The notes beneath the pieces were generated by a model. It made no database searches, had not been told where the DNA came from, and saw only the letters and a list, made by a program, of their open reading frames with translations. A stretch of DNA of 64,000 bases from Rhodococcus qingshengii. Lineage in GTDB: Bacteria > Actinomycetota > Actinomycetes > Mycobacteriales > Mycobacteriaceae. Within the stretch, counting starts at the first letter, position 1; each line of letters begins with the position of its first letter. Shown here piece by piece: positions 10,955 through 19,489 of the stretch. Location: contig NZ_JAJNCL010000004.1 in NCBI RefSeq assembly GCF_021025955.1, positions 310,001-374,000 on the forward strand. Direction: 5' to 3'. The position numbers were made by a program, and so were the translations under genes.

Positions 10955-10968
10955 ACTAAAACACGTTA
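10955..10968. promoter_or_regulatory. KstR-type operator candidate
   Basis: TAAAACACGTTACA fits the published KstR consensus TNNAACNNGTTNNA at every fixed base. It lies 58-71 bp upstream of the operon's first start codon. Assignment to KstR is inference; another TetR protein could use it. Confidence 0.55.
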
Positions 10969-11036
10969 CAGAAATTGGGAACAGGTGGCACCCGTTTAGT
11001 GGGACTCCCTGCGGATTTATCAGGGAAGAACGCGTG

Positions 11037-11924
11037 TCAGATCGCGGCGGTGAGCGAGAGCAGACCTGCGCCGGTCAGAGTTCCGGCGCCACCCAGCTCG
11101 GCGGGAACGATCCGGAGCCCGGCGATGAAGGACAAACGGGCATGTCGGGCAGCCGCGTCGAGCATCGGTTGCCACAGTGGTGCACCCGACTGTGCGAAAC
11201 CGCCGCCGATCACCGCGCGGTCCACGTCCAGGAGGGCGGCCGCAGAGGCGATGGCACCACCGAGCGCCGTTCCTGCGCGGCGAAGTGCGTCCACGGCGAT
11301 CGTGTCCCCGCTGTCTGCGCTCTCGGCGAGCTGACGGCCCGTGGTACCCGTCCACCCCTGGCTACGAGCCCATCGCACCGCGGCGGGTCCACTTGCCACC
11401 GTCTCGAGGCAGCCGACGCCCCCGCAACTGCACGGTTCGGAAGAGCCTGGAACGACGAGGTGGCCGATGTGGCCCGCGTTGCCGGTTCGACCTCGCGCAA
11501 TCTCTCCGCCGAGGACAATTCCGCCGCCGATTCCCGTCGAGACGACCAGGCTCAGGAGGTTCGGGGTTCCGCGTCCGGCGCCGTGGTGGAACTCCGCCAG
11601 TGCCGCTGCCGCCCCGTCCATGGCGAGGGCGGTTCCGGCGTCGGGAAAGAGGTTGCGGACGCCCGCTAACAGCTCGAATCCCTGTGCCCACTCGGTGATG
11701 TTGATGGGAGCGACGACGCCGGCGACGGTGTCCACCGGCCCGGCACACGCGATGCCCACACCGTCGACGTCGCGGCCGTCGGCGACTCGCTCGAGTAGCG
11801 CTGCGCACGCTCCCCACGGGCTGGTCTGCGGCGTCGGCACGCTGTCGAACACGGGAACACGGCCATCCTCGGACACGATGCCGGCAGCCATCTTGGTGCC
11901 ACCGATGTCGAGTGCGAGGCGCAT
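11037..11924 (-). CDS. ROK family sugar kinase (glucokinase-like)
   Basis: Probably phosphorylates a hexose or acetylated sugar with ATP in the cytosol. The 295-residue product has the phosphate loop DIGGTK at residues 6-11, the second glycine-rich loop STGIGGGIVLGGE, and the ROK zinc motif EPCSCGGVGCLE near residue 170. The usual catalytic NDA segment reads MDGAA, keeping the Asp but replacing the Asn. No helix-turn-helix is present, so it is a kinase and not a NagC-type repressor. Its start lies 4 nt after the methyltransferase stop on the same strand, which makes the two co-transcribed. Confidence 0.88.
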   Translation of the reverse strand: MRLALDIGGTKMAAGIVSEDGRVPVFDSVPTPQTSPWGACAALLERVADGRDVDGVGIACAGPVDTVAGVVAPINITEWAQGFELLAGVRNLFPDAGTALAMDGAAAALAEFHHGAGRGTPNLLSLVVSTGIGGGIVLGGEIARGRTGNAGHIGHLVVPGSSEPCSCGGVGCLETVASGPAAVRWARSQGWTGTTGRQLAESADSGDTIAVDALRRAGTALGGAIASAAALLDVDRAVIGGGFAQSGAPLWQPMLDAAARHARLSFIAGLRIVPAELGGAGTLTGAGLLSLTAAI

Positions 11925-11928
11925 GCCG

Positions 11929-12699
11929 CTATCGCTTTTCGAGAACCACGACGAGGTTGCTCACGAGGAACTCCCGCAGACCGGGGACTCGGACCATCCA
12001 CCACGCCCACGACGGGTGGTAGCGGGGGATCGCGGCGAGCAACGTTCCCTGGCTGGTTTCACGGGCCCAGCGTAAGCCGTCGGTGGCGCCGACTTTGAAC
12101 AACGACACCCCGAATCTGTTCTTCGGTTCGCGTCCGGTCTTGCGGAGGTACCGCTTGGCCGCGTACTCGCCGCCCAGCGCGTGCCACGGCCCGGTTTCGT
12201 GGCCGCCGAACGGACCCCACCACAGGGTGTACGAGAGAACCATCAAGCCGCCGGGCTTGGTCACGCGCAGCATTTCCTCGGCCATCAGCCAGGGCTCGCT
12301 GACATGTTCGGCGACGTTGGAGGAGAAGCAGATGTCCACGGACGAGTCCAGGAACGGCAGCGCCAAACCGGATCCACGCACCGCGCCGCCCACCGTCAGA
12401 CCCGCTGCGTGCATCTCCGACGGATCGGGCTCGACGGGAATGTAGCGGGCACCGGCGGCCTGGAAGACCTCCGCGAAATAGCCCGGCCCGCCGCCCACGT
12501 CGAGGACAGTGAGGCCGTCGAGGGATCGTCCGGTGTGACCTTCGTGCAGGTCCGAGATCAATTCGACGGAGTCGCGTGCGAGCGCACCGTAGAAGACGTC
12601 GGGTGCGGTCTGCTCGTGGCGGAAGTCGCTGAGCAGGCCGAACGAGCGTTTCAGGGTTGCCCGTCGGCCGAAAATGCGGGTCACTGCGGGCTTGGTCAC
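11929..12699 (-). CDS. Class I SAM-dependent methyltransferase (Rv0224c-like)
   Basis: A 256-residue methyltransferase with the SAM-binding motif VLDVGGGPGYFAE near residue 80, the acidic end of strand 2 (PVEPDP), and the post-I motif FSSNVAEHV. I chose the GTG at 12699, which gives VTKPAVTRIFGRRATLKRSF as N-terminus, in line with the RRATL-beginning mycobacterial relatives; a GTG at 12741 would add 14 residues but has no ribosome site either. The acceptor is unknown. It is divergent from the GT4 glycosyltransferase at 12873, the same arrangement as Rv0224c/Rv0225 in M. tuberculosis, so a role in cell-envelope glycan or lipid modification is likely. Confidence 0.88.
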   Translation of the reverse strand: MTKPAVTRIFGRRATLKRSFGLLSDFRHEQTAPDVFYGALARDSVELISDLHEGHTGRSLDGLTVLDVGGGPGYFAEVFQAAGARYIPVEPDPSEMHAAGLTVGGAVRGSGLALPFLDSSVDICFSSNVAEHVSEPWLMAEEMLRVTKPGGLMVLSYTLWWGPFGGHETGPWHALGGEYAAKRYLRKTGREPKNRFGVSLFKVGATDGLRWARETSQGTLLAAIPRYHPSWAWWMVRVPGLREFLVSNLVVVLEKR

Positions 12700-12872
12700 G
12701 GGTAGCAACTTTAGCCACTGGGGCGCCCGGTCCACGAACACCGTCAGGAGCGCGGCAATACGGACGCTCGAACAGTTAGGGTGTTCGGCAGGGTTACCGG
12801 CCGGTCAGGCGGGGCATCCCGCAGGATCGCCCGAATCGGGGTGACCACCGACCAACTCAGGGAGTAACGCAC

Positions 12873-14087
12873 GTGCGCGAGGTTCTGTTGCTCTGCTGGC
12901 GCGATACCGGGCATCCCCAGGGCGGTGGAAGCGAGCGTTACCTCGAGCAGGTCGGATCACAGTTGGCCGAGCGCGGTATCAAGGTGACGCTGCGGACGGC
13001 GTCGTATCCCGGGGCGCCCGCGTCGGAGGTTCGCGACGGCATCACCATCAGCCGGGCTGGTGGACGTTTCAGCGTGTACCCCCGCGCTCTGGCTGCCATT
13101 GCCGCCGGACGTCTGGGTTTCGGATCGCTGAAGGGCATTCGACCCGACGCGGTGATCGACACCCAGAACGGCATCCCCTTCTTCTCGAAGACCGTGGCGG
13201 GTGCACCGGTCACGCTTCTGGTCCATCACTGCCATCGTGAACAGTGGCCGGTGGCAGGCAAGCTCGTCGGTCGGATCGGATGGTGGGTCGAATCGCGCTT
13301 GTCACCACGCACCCATCGACGTAGCCAGTATCTGACGGTGTCGCTTCCTTCGGCCGAAGAATTGGTGGACCTCGGTGTCGAGCGCGAACGAATTGCCGTG
13401 GTGCGCAACGGTGCCGATCGGCTCCCCGTCGGCGTCGACGCGGGTGGATCGATCACCAGGGCCGAGCGTCCCACCATCTCGGTTCTCTCACGACTGGTGC
13501 CGCACAAGCAGATCGAGGACGCGCTCGAGGCCGTCGCAGCTCTGCGTCCGACGCTTCCAGGCATCCATCTCGACGTCATCGGTGGTGGTTGGTGGGAGCA
13601 GAACCTGCGAGATCGCGCCGCCGAGTTGGGAATCGGTGGCGCCGTCTCGTTCTACGGTCACGTCGACGAGGCCCGTAAACATGAACTCCTTGCGCAGTCG
13701 TGGATTCACCTCATGCCTTCGAGGAAGGAAGGGTGGGGCTTGGCGGTCATCGAGGCTGCGCAGCACGGTGTTCCGACGATCGGCTACCGCAGTTCCAAGG
13801 GCTTGACCGATTCGATCGTCGACGGAGTGACCGGGCTGTTGGTCGGCGGTGAGGACGCCGGCGACGGTGACGTCGCTGATTTGACGCAGGCGGCAGGCAC
13901 CTTGCTCCGCGACCACGAACTCCGTACGGTGCTCGGTGAGAAAGCTCGCGTGTGGTCCGGCGAGTTCTCCTGGGAGCAAACCGGCACCGGAGTGCTCGAG
14001 GTGCTGACTGCACACAAGGACGGTCGGTGGGTCTCAGGACTGGCCGCGCCGCGCGAGTCGAATTCGGTTCTGGTTCAGTCCGACTGA
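12873..14087 (+). CDS. GT4 family glycosyltransferase (Rv0225-like)
   Basis: A GT-B fold retaining glycosyltransferase of 404 residues. The acceptor-side glycine loop HPQGGGSERYLEQV is at residues 13-26 and the donor-side GT4 signature PSRKEGWGLAVIEAAQHG is at about residues 278-295, with the two nucleotide-sugar-binding glutamates of the EX7E motif. GGGAG precedes the GTG start. No signal peptide or membrane segment is seen, so it acts at the cytosolic face of the membrane. It converges with the membrane protein gene downstream, and the two stop regions overlap by 54 nt. Orthologous to Rv0225 by neighbourhood; the sugar and acceptor are unknown. Confidence 0.92.
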   Translation: MREVLLLCWRDTGHPQGGGSERYLEQVGSQLAERGIKVTLRTASYPGAPASEVRDGITISRAGGRFSVYPRALAAIAAGRLGFGSLKGIRPDAVIDTQNGIPFFSKTVAGAPVTLLVHHCHREQWPVAGKLVGRIGWWVESRLSPRTHRRSQYLTVSLPSAEELVDLGVERERIAVVRNGADRLPVGVDAGGSITRAERPTISVLSRLVPHKQIEDALEAVAALRPTLPGIHLDVIGGGWWEQNLRDRAAELGIGGAVSFYGHVDEARKHELLAQSWIHLMPSRKEGWGLAVIEAAQHGVPTIGYRSSKGLTDSIVDGVTGLLVGGEDAGDGDVADLTQAAGTLLRDHELRTVLGEKARVWSGEFSWEQTGTGVLEVLTAHKDGRWVSGLAAPRESNSVLVQSD

Positions 14088-15773
14088 GATCAGCGCGATC
14101 GCACCCATCAGTATCCAGGCGAGATGCGCAGCGATGACGGCAGTTCGGGCACCGGTCGAGGCTTCCTGCGCGGCAAGATCTCCCGGTACGCGGTAAAGCT
14201 CGAGATCGTTGTCGGCGACGACCTGTTCCAATCCGTCGAGTGTCGCTGCCGCCTTGCCGAACTGGCCTGGTGTCTTGCGCTCGATCAGCACCCATCCGAC
14301 TCCGAGATCGGCCAGCTGCGTTGGGCTCCCGCCGGCAAGCAGCAGATCCTCGACCTGGGTGGCCCGGGTTCCCTCGCCGCCGACCGCACCACCGGCAACC
14401 ACCAGTTGGCCGGTCTGCAGAACGTCGAGAGGCAGGAACCGTGGTGCGGGATCGAGGACCGGCGCATCGCCGCTGTAAGGGAAGGCACGGAACATTCCGG
14501 CGGGAAGCACTGCAACGTCACCGGTTTCGTCTCTCAGTTGCTCGGCCACCACGGTCCAGGACCCGGGATAGTGCACGGGTTTCAACGAGCCGCCGACGCC
14601 CCACACCAGATCCGGCAGTGCCACGATCGTCACCACGACGGCGGCAACCGAGAATGTCGGGCGGGGGAGGGAGAACCGATTGCCTGCCCACATCACCGCC
14701 GCGGCGGCAGCGAGTGCGTAGAACGGTACGGCCAGCGCGACCCACTTCTGCGCGTCACGCAGCAGACCGGCTCCGGTGAACACCTCGACCGACCATCGGC
14801 CGACGTCGAGACCCCAGGGCGTGGCGCCCAGGGTCGGAGCCAGCACCGCAAACAGTGCCAGCAGTCCGAGCCCACTGACGACAGGATTCCGGCGTCGGCG
14901 CCACAAAGTGGGCAGACCGGCGAACACCACGATGAGCAGAAGAACCGTTCCCACCAACGCGAAGAGAGTTGTGCGAGTAGACGGTATCGCTGCCGAGTTC
15001 CAGATACCGCCGAGACCGGCGAGGCTGCCGAGGGTCGCGAGACCGGGTTCCGCTCGGGCGGCAAAGGCCGCGACTCCCGCCGGATCGGAACCGTCGCCTG
15101 CTGCTCCGGATACGAAGGTGGCGACCAACCATGGTGAGGCGGCTACGAGGAACAGTCCGATAGCGCCGCAGACACGCCGAAGGGCTGAGTTCCGGCCTCC
15201 CGGGGTGGCAACCACCACCAGCGCAGTTGTCAGAGCGAGCAGGGCGCCGGTAGGTGTCAGGCCCGCGAATGCCAGTGACGCGGCCAACGCCCACCACGAT
15301 CCGGGCGTTGCTCGGCGAACTCCGATTCCGGCACACACGATCCACGGCAGTGCGGCATATCCGGTCAGCAGACTCCAATGTCCTTGCAGCAGACGCTCGG
15401 CCACATACGGGTTCCAGAGCATCACCGTCGACCCGACGAGTTGTGGACCGAGACCGGCAGTCGGCAGCAGAACGGCAACCATGCGTGCCGCGCCCCAACC
15501 GGCAAGCCAGAGCGCCGCGAGCAGGATGAACTTGACCACCAGTCCGCCGTCGATCACGGTGCTCAACGCTGCGATCAGCGCGTCCTGGGGAACAGCGCGG
15601 GCTGCGGCGTCGGTGAGTCCGAGGGCGGAGTCGGTCAGGTACGAGCGCGGCGTGCTGACGGCGTCGCGCAGCAGGAGGTAGCCGGGGCCGAGCAGTGGTC
15701 CGAGGATCAACAGTGCCAGCGCCAGGCTGTACGCCGTAGGCAGGTAACGGCGGTATCCGGCTTGCACTGTCAT
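14034..15773 (-). CDS. Multi-pass membrane protein, GT-C-like (Rv0226c-like)
   Basis: A 579-residue integral membrane protein with roughly ten to twelve hydrophobic segments through residue 400 and one near the C-terminus, separated by a soluble region of about 130 residues. It resembles polyprenyl-phosphate-dependent GT-C enzymes in layout. The first extracytoplasmic loop, where GT-C catalytic acids usually sit, has only weak candidates (Asp residues around 37-60). The ATG at 15773 is 33 bp from the divergent flippase start, so both messages probably have very short or no leaders. In M. tuberculosis Rv0226c has the same partners. Confidence 0.88.
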   Translation of the reverse strand: MTVQAGYRRYLPTAYSLALALLILGPLLGPGYLLLRDAVSTPRSYLTDSALGLTDAAARAVPQDALIAALSTVIDGGLVVKFILLAALWLAGWGAARMVAVLLPTAGLGPQLVGSTVMLWNPYVAERLLQGHWSLLTGYAALPWIVCAGIGVRRATPGSWWALAASLAFAGLTPTGALLALTTALVVVATPGGRNSALRRVCGAIGLFLVAASPWLVATFVSGAAGDGSDPAGVAAFAARAEPGLATLGSLAGLGGIWNSAAIPSTRTTLFALVGTVLLLIVVFAGLPTLWRRRRNPVVSGLGLLALFAVLAPTLGATPWGLDVGRWSVEVFTGAGLLRDAQKWVALAVPFYALAAAAAVMWAGNRFSLPRPTFSVAAVVVTIVALPDLVWGVGGSLKPVHYPGSWTVVAEQLRDETGDVAVLPAGMFRAFPYSGDAPVLDPAPRFLPLDVLQTGQLVVAGGAVGGEGTRATQVEDLLLAGGSPTQLADLGVGWVLIERKTPGQFGKAAATLDGLEQVVADNDLELYRVPGDLAAQEASTGARTAVIAAHLAWILMGAIALISVGLNQNRIRLARRGQS

Positions 15774-15806
15774 GACGCGCACGATACGTGGTGCATCATT
15801 ACTGCC

Positions 15807-17033
15807 ATGCCTCGCCAACCGCTCGATCGCGCCGCCGCGGCCGGGGTCGGCATGGTTTTGGTGGGATCGATGACGGCCAATGTCGCGTCGTACCTGTTGG
15901 CATGGTTGGCCAGCCGATGGTTGGGGCCGGTCGGCTACGGAGAGTTCGCGAGTCTGCTTGCCGCCCAGTTGGTACTTGCGGTTCCGGCATTGGCGTTGCA
16001 GACGGTGGTGGCCCGCGACGCGGTGCGCGGCAAGAGCACAGATGCGTTGCGGTCGTTGGGGTATCGATGCACGGCGATTGTCGCTGTCCTCGCGGTGGCG
16101 CTGGCTCCGGCGATGGCCTGGCTGCTCGACACCGGAATCGTCGCGGCGTTCTCGGCCTTGGTGACTGCGCCCATGTTGGTTCTGCTGGCCACGGAGCAGG
16201 GGTTGTTGCAGGGGCACGGTCGATTCGGCACTCTCAGTGCAGTACTCGCCGGCGCCGGGGTGATGAAAGTCCTTCCGGCAGTGATCGTTCTGGCATTCGG
16301 CGGCGGAGCAGGTGCGGCATTGGTCGCGGGTGCGGCCGGAACCGCGTTGCTGGTGGCGATAGTTCGCGTGGTCGACCGAACCGTCTCGGTGAGCGAGGAC
16401 CGGCCGGTGCGTATCGGCGTCGTCTCCGTGCTCGCGGCGTCGCAGGTTCAGCTCGCGCTTATCGCGTTGTCCTCGCTGGACCTGCTGATCGTCCGCATCG
16501 TCCTCAGTGAATACGACGCCGGTGTCTACGCACTCGGCGCCGTCGCGACGAAGGTGGCGTTCTGGCTGCCACAGGCAGTGGGCGTCGTGCTGTACCCGAA
16601 GATGGCGAATCCGGCGCACTCGGCGCAGGCGGTTCGCTCGGCTCTGGCGGTGCTCGTCGGTATCGGCGCCGTCTTGGTTCTGGGGGCGGCGGTGGCCGGC
16701 CCACTGGTGCCGATGCTCGTGGGCGACGCGTACGCCGCCGTGGCTCCGATGCTGTGGGCCTTCGCCCTGCACGGCGCAGCGCTGGCAGTACTCCAGGGTG
16801 CTTTGCTGTCCGCAATCGCGTCAGAACGCACACGAGTGGCCCTTCTGGCATGGGCAGGGCTGGCTGTGGAGGCGACGGTCATGCTGGTGTGGGCGAAGAC
16901 GCCGGGAGAGTTGATCGGTGTCGCCGTCGTGGTTGCGTCGACGACGGCGTTGGCGGTGTCCGTCGCCGCAGTGCGAAGCGCCGACCGCGCCGGGCCGGCA
17001 CCTCGCAGCGGCGTCAGTTCTCCAGACGCGTGA
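15807..17033 (+). CDS. Wzx/MOP-type polysaccharide or lipid-linked glycan flippase
   Basis: A 408-residue membrane protein with about twelve hydrophobic segments and a short cytosolic N-terminus. Its start, with GPVGYGEFASLLAAQLV near residue 42, is typical of polysaccharide-biosynthesis exporters of the MOP superfamily. It probably moves a polyprenyl-linked sugar across the membrane. It is divergent from the Rv0226c-like gene with only 33 bp between start codons. I know of no flippase between Rv0226c and Rv0227c in M. tuberculosis, so this looks like a lineage-specific addition to the block. Its last 20 nt overlap the end of the binding-lipoprotein gene on the other strand. Confidence 0.85.
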   Translation: MPRQPLDRAAAAGVGMVLVGSMTANVASYLLAWLASRWLGPVGYGEFASLLAAQLVLAVPALALQTVVARDAVRGKSTDALRSLGYRCTAIVAVLAVALAPAMAWLLDTGIVAAFSALVTAPMLVLLATEQGLLQGHGRFGTLSAVLAGAGVMKVLPAVIVLAFGGGAGAALVAGAAGTALLVAIVRVVDRTVSVSEDRPVRIGVVSVLAASQVQLALIALSSLDLLIVRIVLSEYDAGVYALGAVATKVAFWLPQAVGVVLYPKMANPAHSAQAVRSALAVLVGIGAVLVLGAAVAGPLVPMLVGDAYAAVAPMLWAFALHGAALAVLQGALLSAIASERTRVALLAWAGLAVEATVMLVWAKTPGELIGVAVVVASTTALAVSVAAVRSADRAGPAPRSGVSSPDA

Positions 17034-17970
17034 ACAGATCGTCGAAGTAGTCGAGCGTACGCATCGCGGTGTAGACGGATCCGTAGTTGATGTTTCCGCC
17101 CGTGTAGACGACGTTGTCGCCTCGAACTGCGCGGATACGGTTCCACATCGCACGGTCGTCGCTGACGGGATCCACGCCGGGCGCGGTGGTGACGATCATT
17201 CCGTCGGCCGAGTCGAGGGCAGTCACCAGATTTTCGGTGGAGATCTCCTTCTGTCCCTCGACCGGCCACTGGAGTTGCACGCGGAGGTCTTCGGCAACCT
17301 GCGTCGAGATGCCCTTGCGGTTGACGCCGTTGACCTTCTGGTTCACGTAGTTCAGCAGCACAACCTGCTTGCTCGCCAAGCTCTGGGCGTGGCGTTCCTT
17401 CAATCCGGCTGCTCTGTCCTCGTACGCTCCGATGACCTGACGGACGTCGGGGTTCTCGGCGCGCCCCAGCCAGCTCGCCAACTGATCGATGTTCTCGCGC
17501 CACGGACGCGTGAAGTCCATCGGAAGCACAGGCGCTGTCTGGCTGAACTGCTGCAGCGGCCACATGTCGGAGGCCTCACCGATGTCGGTGCAGATGATCA
17601 GGTCCGGTTCCAGCGCGAGAATTGCCTCGACGTTGACCGGTGCCTCGAACACCTGCGCCGCGGGATCAGCCGGAACCCACGGCTCGGCGGCGTCGAAGCT
17701 GTACGCGATGACAGGAAGGCCCATCGCGACGGCCGGTTCGAGGTCGAGTCGGGAGTCGATGGCGACGACGCGCTTCGGGGTGACCGGAATGTCGTAGGTT
17801 CCGAGAGAGGTCGTGACCGTGCGCATCCCGGATGCATCGCCTTCGGTCCCGGCGGATCGTGCGCAACCGGCGGCGAACAGCCCAGAAAATGCTGCCGTGC
17901 CGACCACGAATCTCCGTCGCGTCAGATCGCTGACACAGATGTGCGACCCCAGAACTGTTGATGCGGGCAT
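17014..17970 (-). CDS. Iron-siderophore-type ABC substrate-binding lipoprotein
   Basis: A periplasmic-binding-protein of the FecB/FhuD class, 318 residues. A twin-arginine-like LTRRRFVVGTAAF segment and the lipobox LFAAGC place the lipid-anchored Cys at about residue 36. The mature part has the class III layout, with KRVVAIDSRLDLEPAVAMG early and ALEPDLIICTD midway. GAGGAG precedes the ATG. No permease or ATPase gene is adjacent, so it must work with a transporter encoded elsewhere. I found no clear iron-box palindrome upstream. The ligand (a ferric siderophore, heme or cobalamin) cannot be told from sequence. Confidence 0.88.
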   Translation of the reverse strand: MPASTVLGSHICVSDLTRRRFVVGTAAFSGLFAAGCARSAGTEGDASGMRTVTTSLGTYDIPVTPKRVVAIDSRLDLEPAVAMGLPVIAYSFDAAEPWVPADPAAQVFEAPVNVEAILALEPDLIICTDIGEASDMWPLQQFSQTAPVLPMDFTRPWRENIDQLASWLGRAENPDVRQVIGAYEDRAAGLKERHAQSLASKQVVLLNYVNQKVNGVNRKGISTQVAEDLRVQLQWPVEGQKEISTENLVTALDSADGMIVTTAPGVDPVSDDRAMWNRIRAVRGDNVVYTGGNINYGSVYTAMRTLDYFDDLFTRLEN

Positions 17971-18095
17971 GTGGCTCCTCGTGCTCGGGGTGATCTGGAC
18001 TTCCAGAAAACGCTAAGCCCGTGACTGTGCGGAGGGAACGACCCGTCGCGCCAATCCGTACGCCGATCCGGCAACAACATCCCGAAACGCAGCAA

Positions 18096-18123
18096 AGCGC
18101 CCCTTCCTTGTGGAAGGGGCGCT
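18096..18123 (-). terminator. Terminator of the PorA-like gene
   Basis: AGCGCCCCTTCC pairs perfectly with GGAAGGGGCGCT around a 4-nt loop. On the minus strand it is followed by TTTGCTGCGTTT. It begins 17 nt after the stop. Confidence 0.88.
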
Positions 18124-18139
18124 CTACTTACTGTCTGAA

Positions 18140-19273
18140 TCAGTCCTTGCGCAGATCCGGACGCGGGATCACCTGAGTGTCGTCCGAGGTCCAGTCGTGC
18201 TCACCCGGAGCCGGCTCGGGCGAGCCCTGGCCGCTGGGATTCTGGTTTGTTCCGCCGTGTGCAGCGCGGGCCGGAGTTCCGCCCTTGCCGCCGCGAAGGC
18301 CGAGGAAGATACCGGCGATCAGCGCGATGACGCCGAGGACACCTGCCACGATCGGGACGGTGCGGCCGAACAGCGAGAGCTTGTCCATGCCGTCACGTGC
18401 CTGCTGGACCTGGTACTCGATGGTCGCTTCGTCAAAGGGCAGGGTGACCTTGAGAACCTCGACGTCGACGGCATCCTTGTTGCGTCCGTAGTACTGGTGC
18501 AACTGCTCCTGGCCCTTGACGACAACGCCGGTCTTGGGCTCGACCCACAGGTCACGGACGTTGGTGTACCAACGCGTCATCGTGATCGGAGTAGCGCCAC
18601 CGGGAACGCCCCAGGTGTCGGCCGGCAGGCTCAGCTTGTTGGTGGGGGAGTTGACGACCTTCGACAGGTCGACGGGATCGATCGTCTGCTGGAAGTGGTA
18701 CACCTTCAGACCGTTGATCTCGGTCTCTTCGACGAAGTCGATGTCCTTCGTGGCGCGAGCGTTCAGGTCGAAGTAGGGGTAGCTCTTCTGTTCCGTATTG
18801 AACGGGAACTTGTACTGCAGACCGTCACGGGAAACTTCTTCGGCGGGCTGGTCGCTCGAGGTCTGGACGGTTCCGACCGGATCGTTGGTCGGCATCGAGC
18901 TGACGCGATCGAGCGTGACACGGTCCAGGGTTGCGGTCAGCAGCCCGGTGTCGCCCTGCTTGTCGGTACGACGGACTGTCTGGCCGGCTTCGACGGTGAT
19001 GATGTCGGCGTCGGACGGGTCCTGCGTGGTGACGTAGCGCTGAGCGACGATCGGCACGTTGGTGTCGACCTGTGCTTTTCCGCCGAGCAGGGCCGCCGAG
19101 TTGAGGACGCTACCGGTGCCCGTGGCGACGGTGGTCACCTCGAGGTCGAGTGGCGTCTTCTCCAGCTTGCCTACCGTGTAGGTAGGAATGAGGATGGCGA
19201 TGGCCAAAAGGAAGGCACCGAGGCCCACCAGAATGCAAGGAAGTATCCGGCTCGGCCCTGAGCGTTCCGCCAT
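18140..19273 (-). CDS. DUF3068 / porin PorA family protein (Rv0227c-like)
   Basis: A 377-residue envelope protein. The N-terminal hydrophobic segment (about residues 10-31) acts as signal anchor. A beta-rich extracytoplasmic domain of about 270 residues follows, then a second membrane segment near residues 312-330 and a Gly/Pro/acid-rich cytosolic tail. DUF3068 is also named the PorA family after a Corynebacteriales porin assignment; pore formation by this member is not shown by sequence. It is divergent from the acyltransferase gene, as Rv0227c/Rv0228 are in M. tuberculosis. Confidence 0.9.
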   Translation of the reverse strand: MAERSGPSRILPCILVGLGAFLLAIAILIPTYTVGKLEKTPLDLEVTTVATGTGSVLNSAALLGGKAQVDTNVPIVAQRYVTTQDPSDADIITVEAGQTVRRTDKQGDTGLLTATLDRVTLDRVSSMPTNDPVGTVQTSSDQPAEEVSRDGLQYKFPFNTEQKSYPYFDLNARATKDIDFVEETEINGLKVYHFQQTIDPVDLSKVVNSPTNKLSLPADTWGVPGGATPITMTRWYTNVRDLWVEPKTGVVVKGQEQLHQYYGRNKDAVDVEVLKVTLPFDEATIEYQVQQARDGMDKLSLFGRTVPIVAGVLGVIALIAGIFLGLRGGKGGTPARAAHGGTNQNPSGQGSPEPAPGEHDWTSDDTQVIPRPDLRKD

Positions 19274-19489
19274 GCTGTGACTCCTAACCCGTTAAGTCTT
19301 TCGAGGTTCCCCAACCGGCACAATATGAGCTGCGCAGATCGCATGGGGCCCCCGATGGACACCATGTGTGGCAGAACACTAACAGTCCACCGGCCCGGTT
19401 TGTCGCATGAGGGCATGAATTGGCCAGGCATTTTGTTGCGAGTCCCTGGTGGTTTCCCTCAATCGGCCTGGGGTGCACACTTATCCGTG

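Noticed and set aside
15378..15806. Long upstream extension of the flippase frame
   Set aside because: Lies antisense to the Rv0226c-like gene, is Gln/Arg/Gly-rich, and the hydrophobic protein starts cleanly at 15807.
15774..16772. N-terminal extension of the Rv0226c-like frame to over 900 codons
   Set aside because: The added part is antisense to the flippase gene and Arg/Gln/His-rich; the true membrane protein starts at 15773.
17971..18060. Possible iron box before the siderophore-binding lipoprotein gene
   Set aside because: No 19-bp DtxR/IdeR-like palindrome (TTAGG...CCTAA form) is visible.
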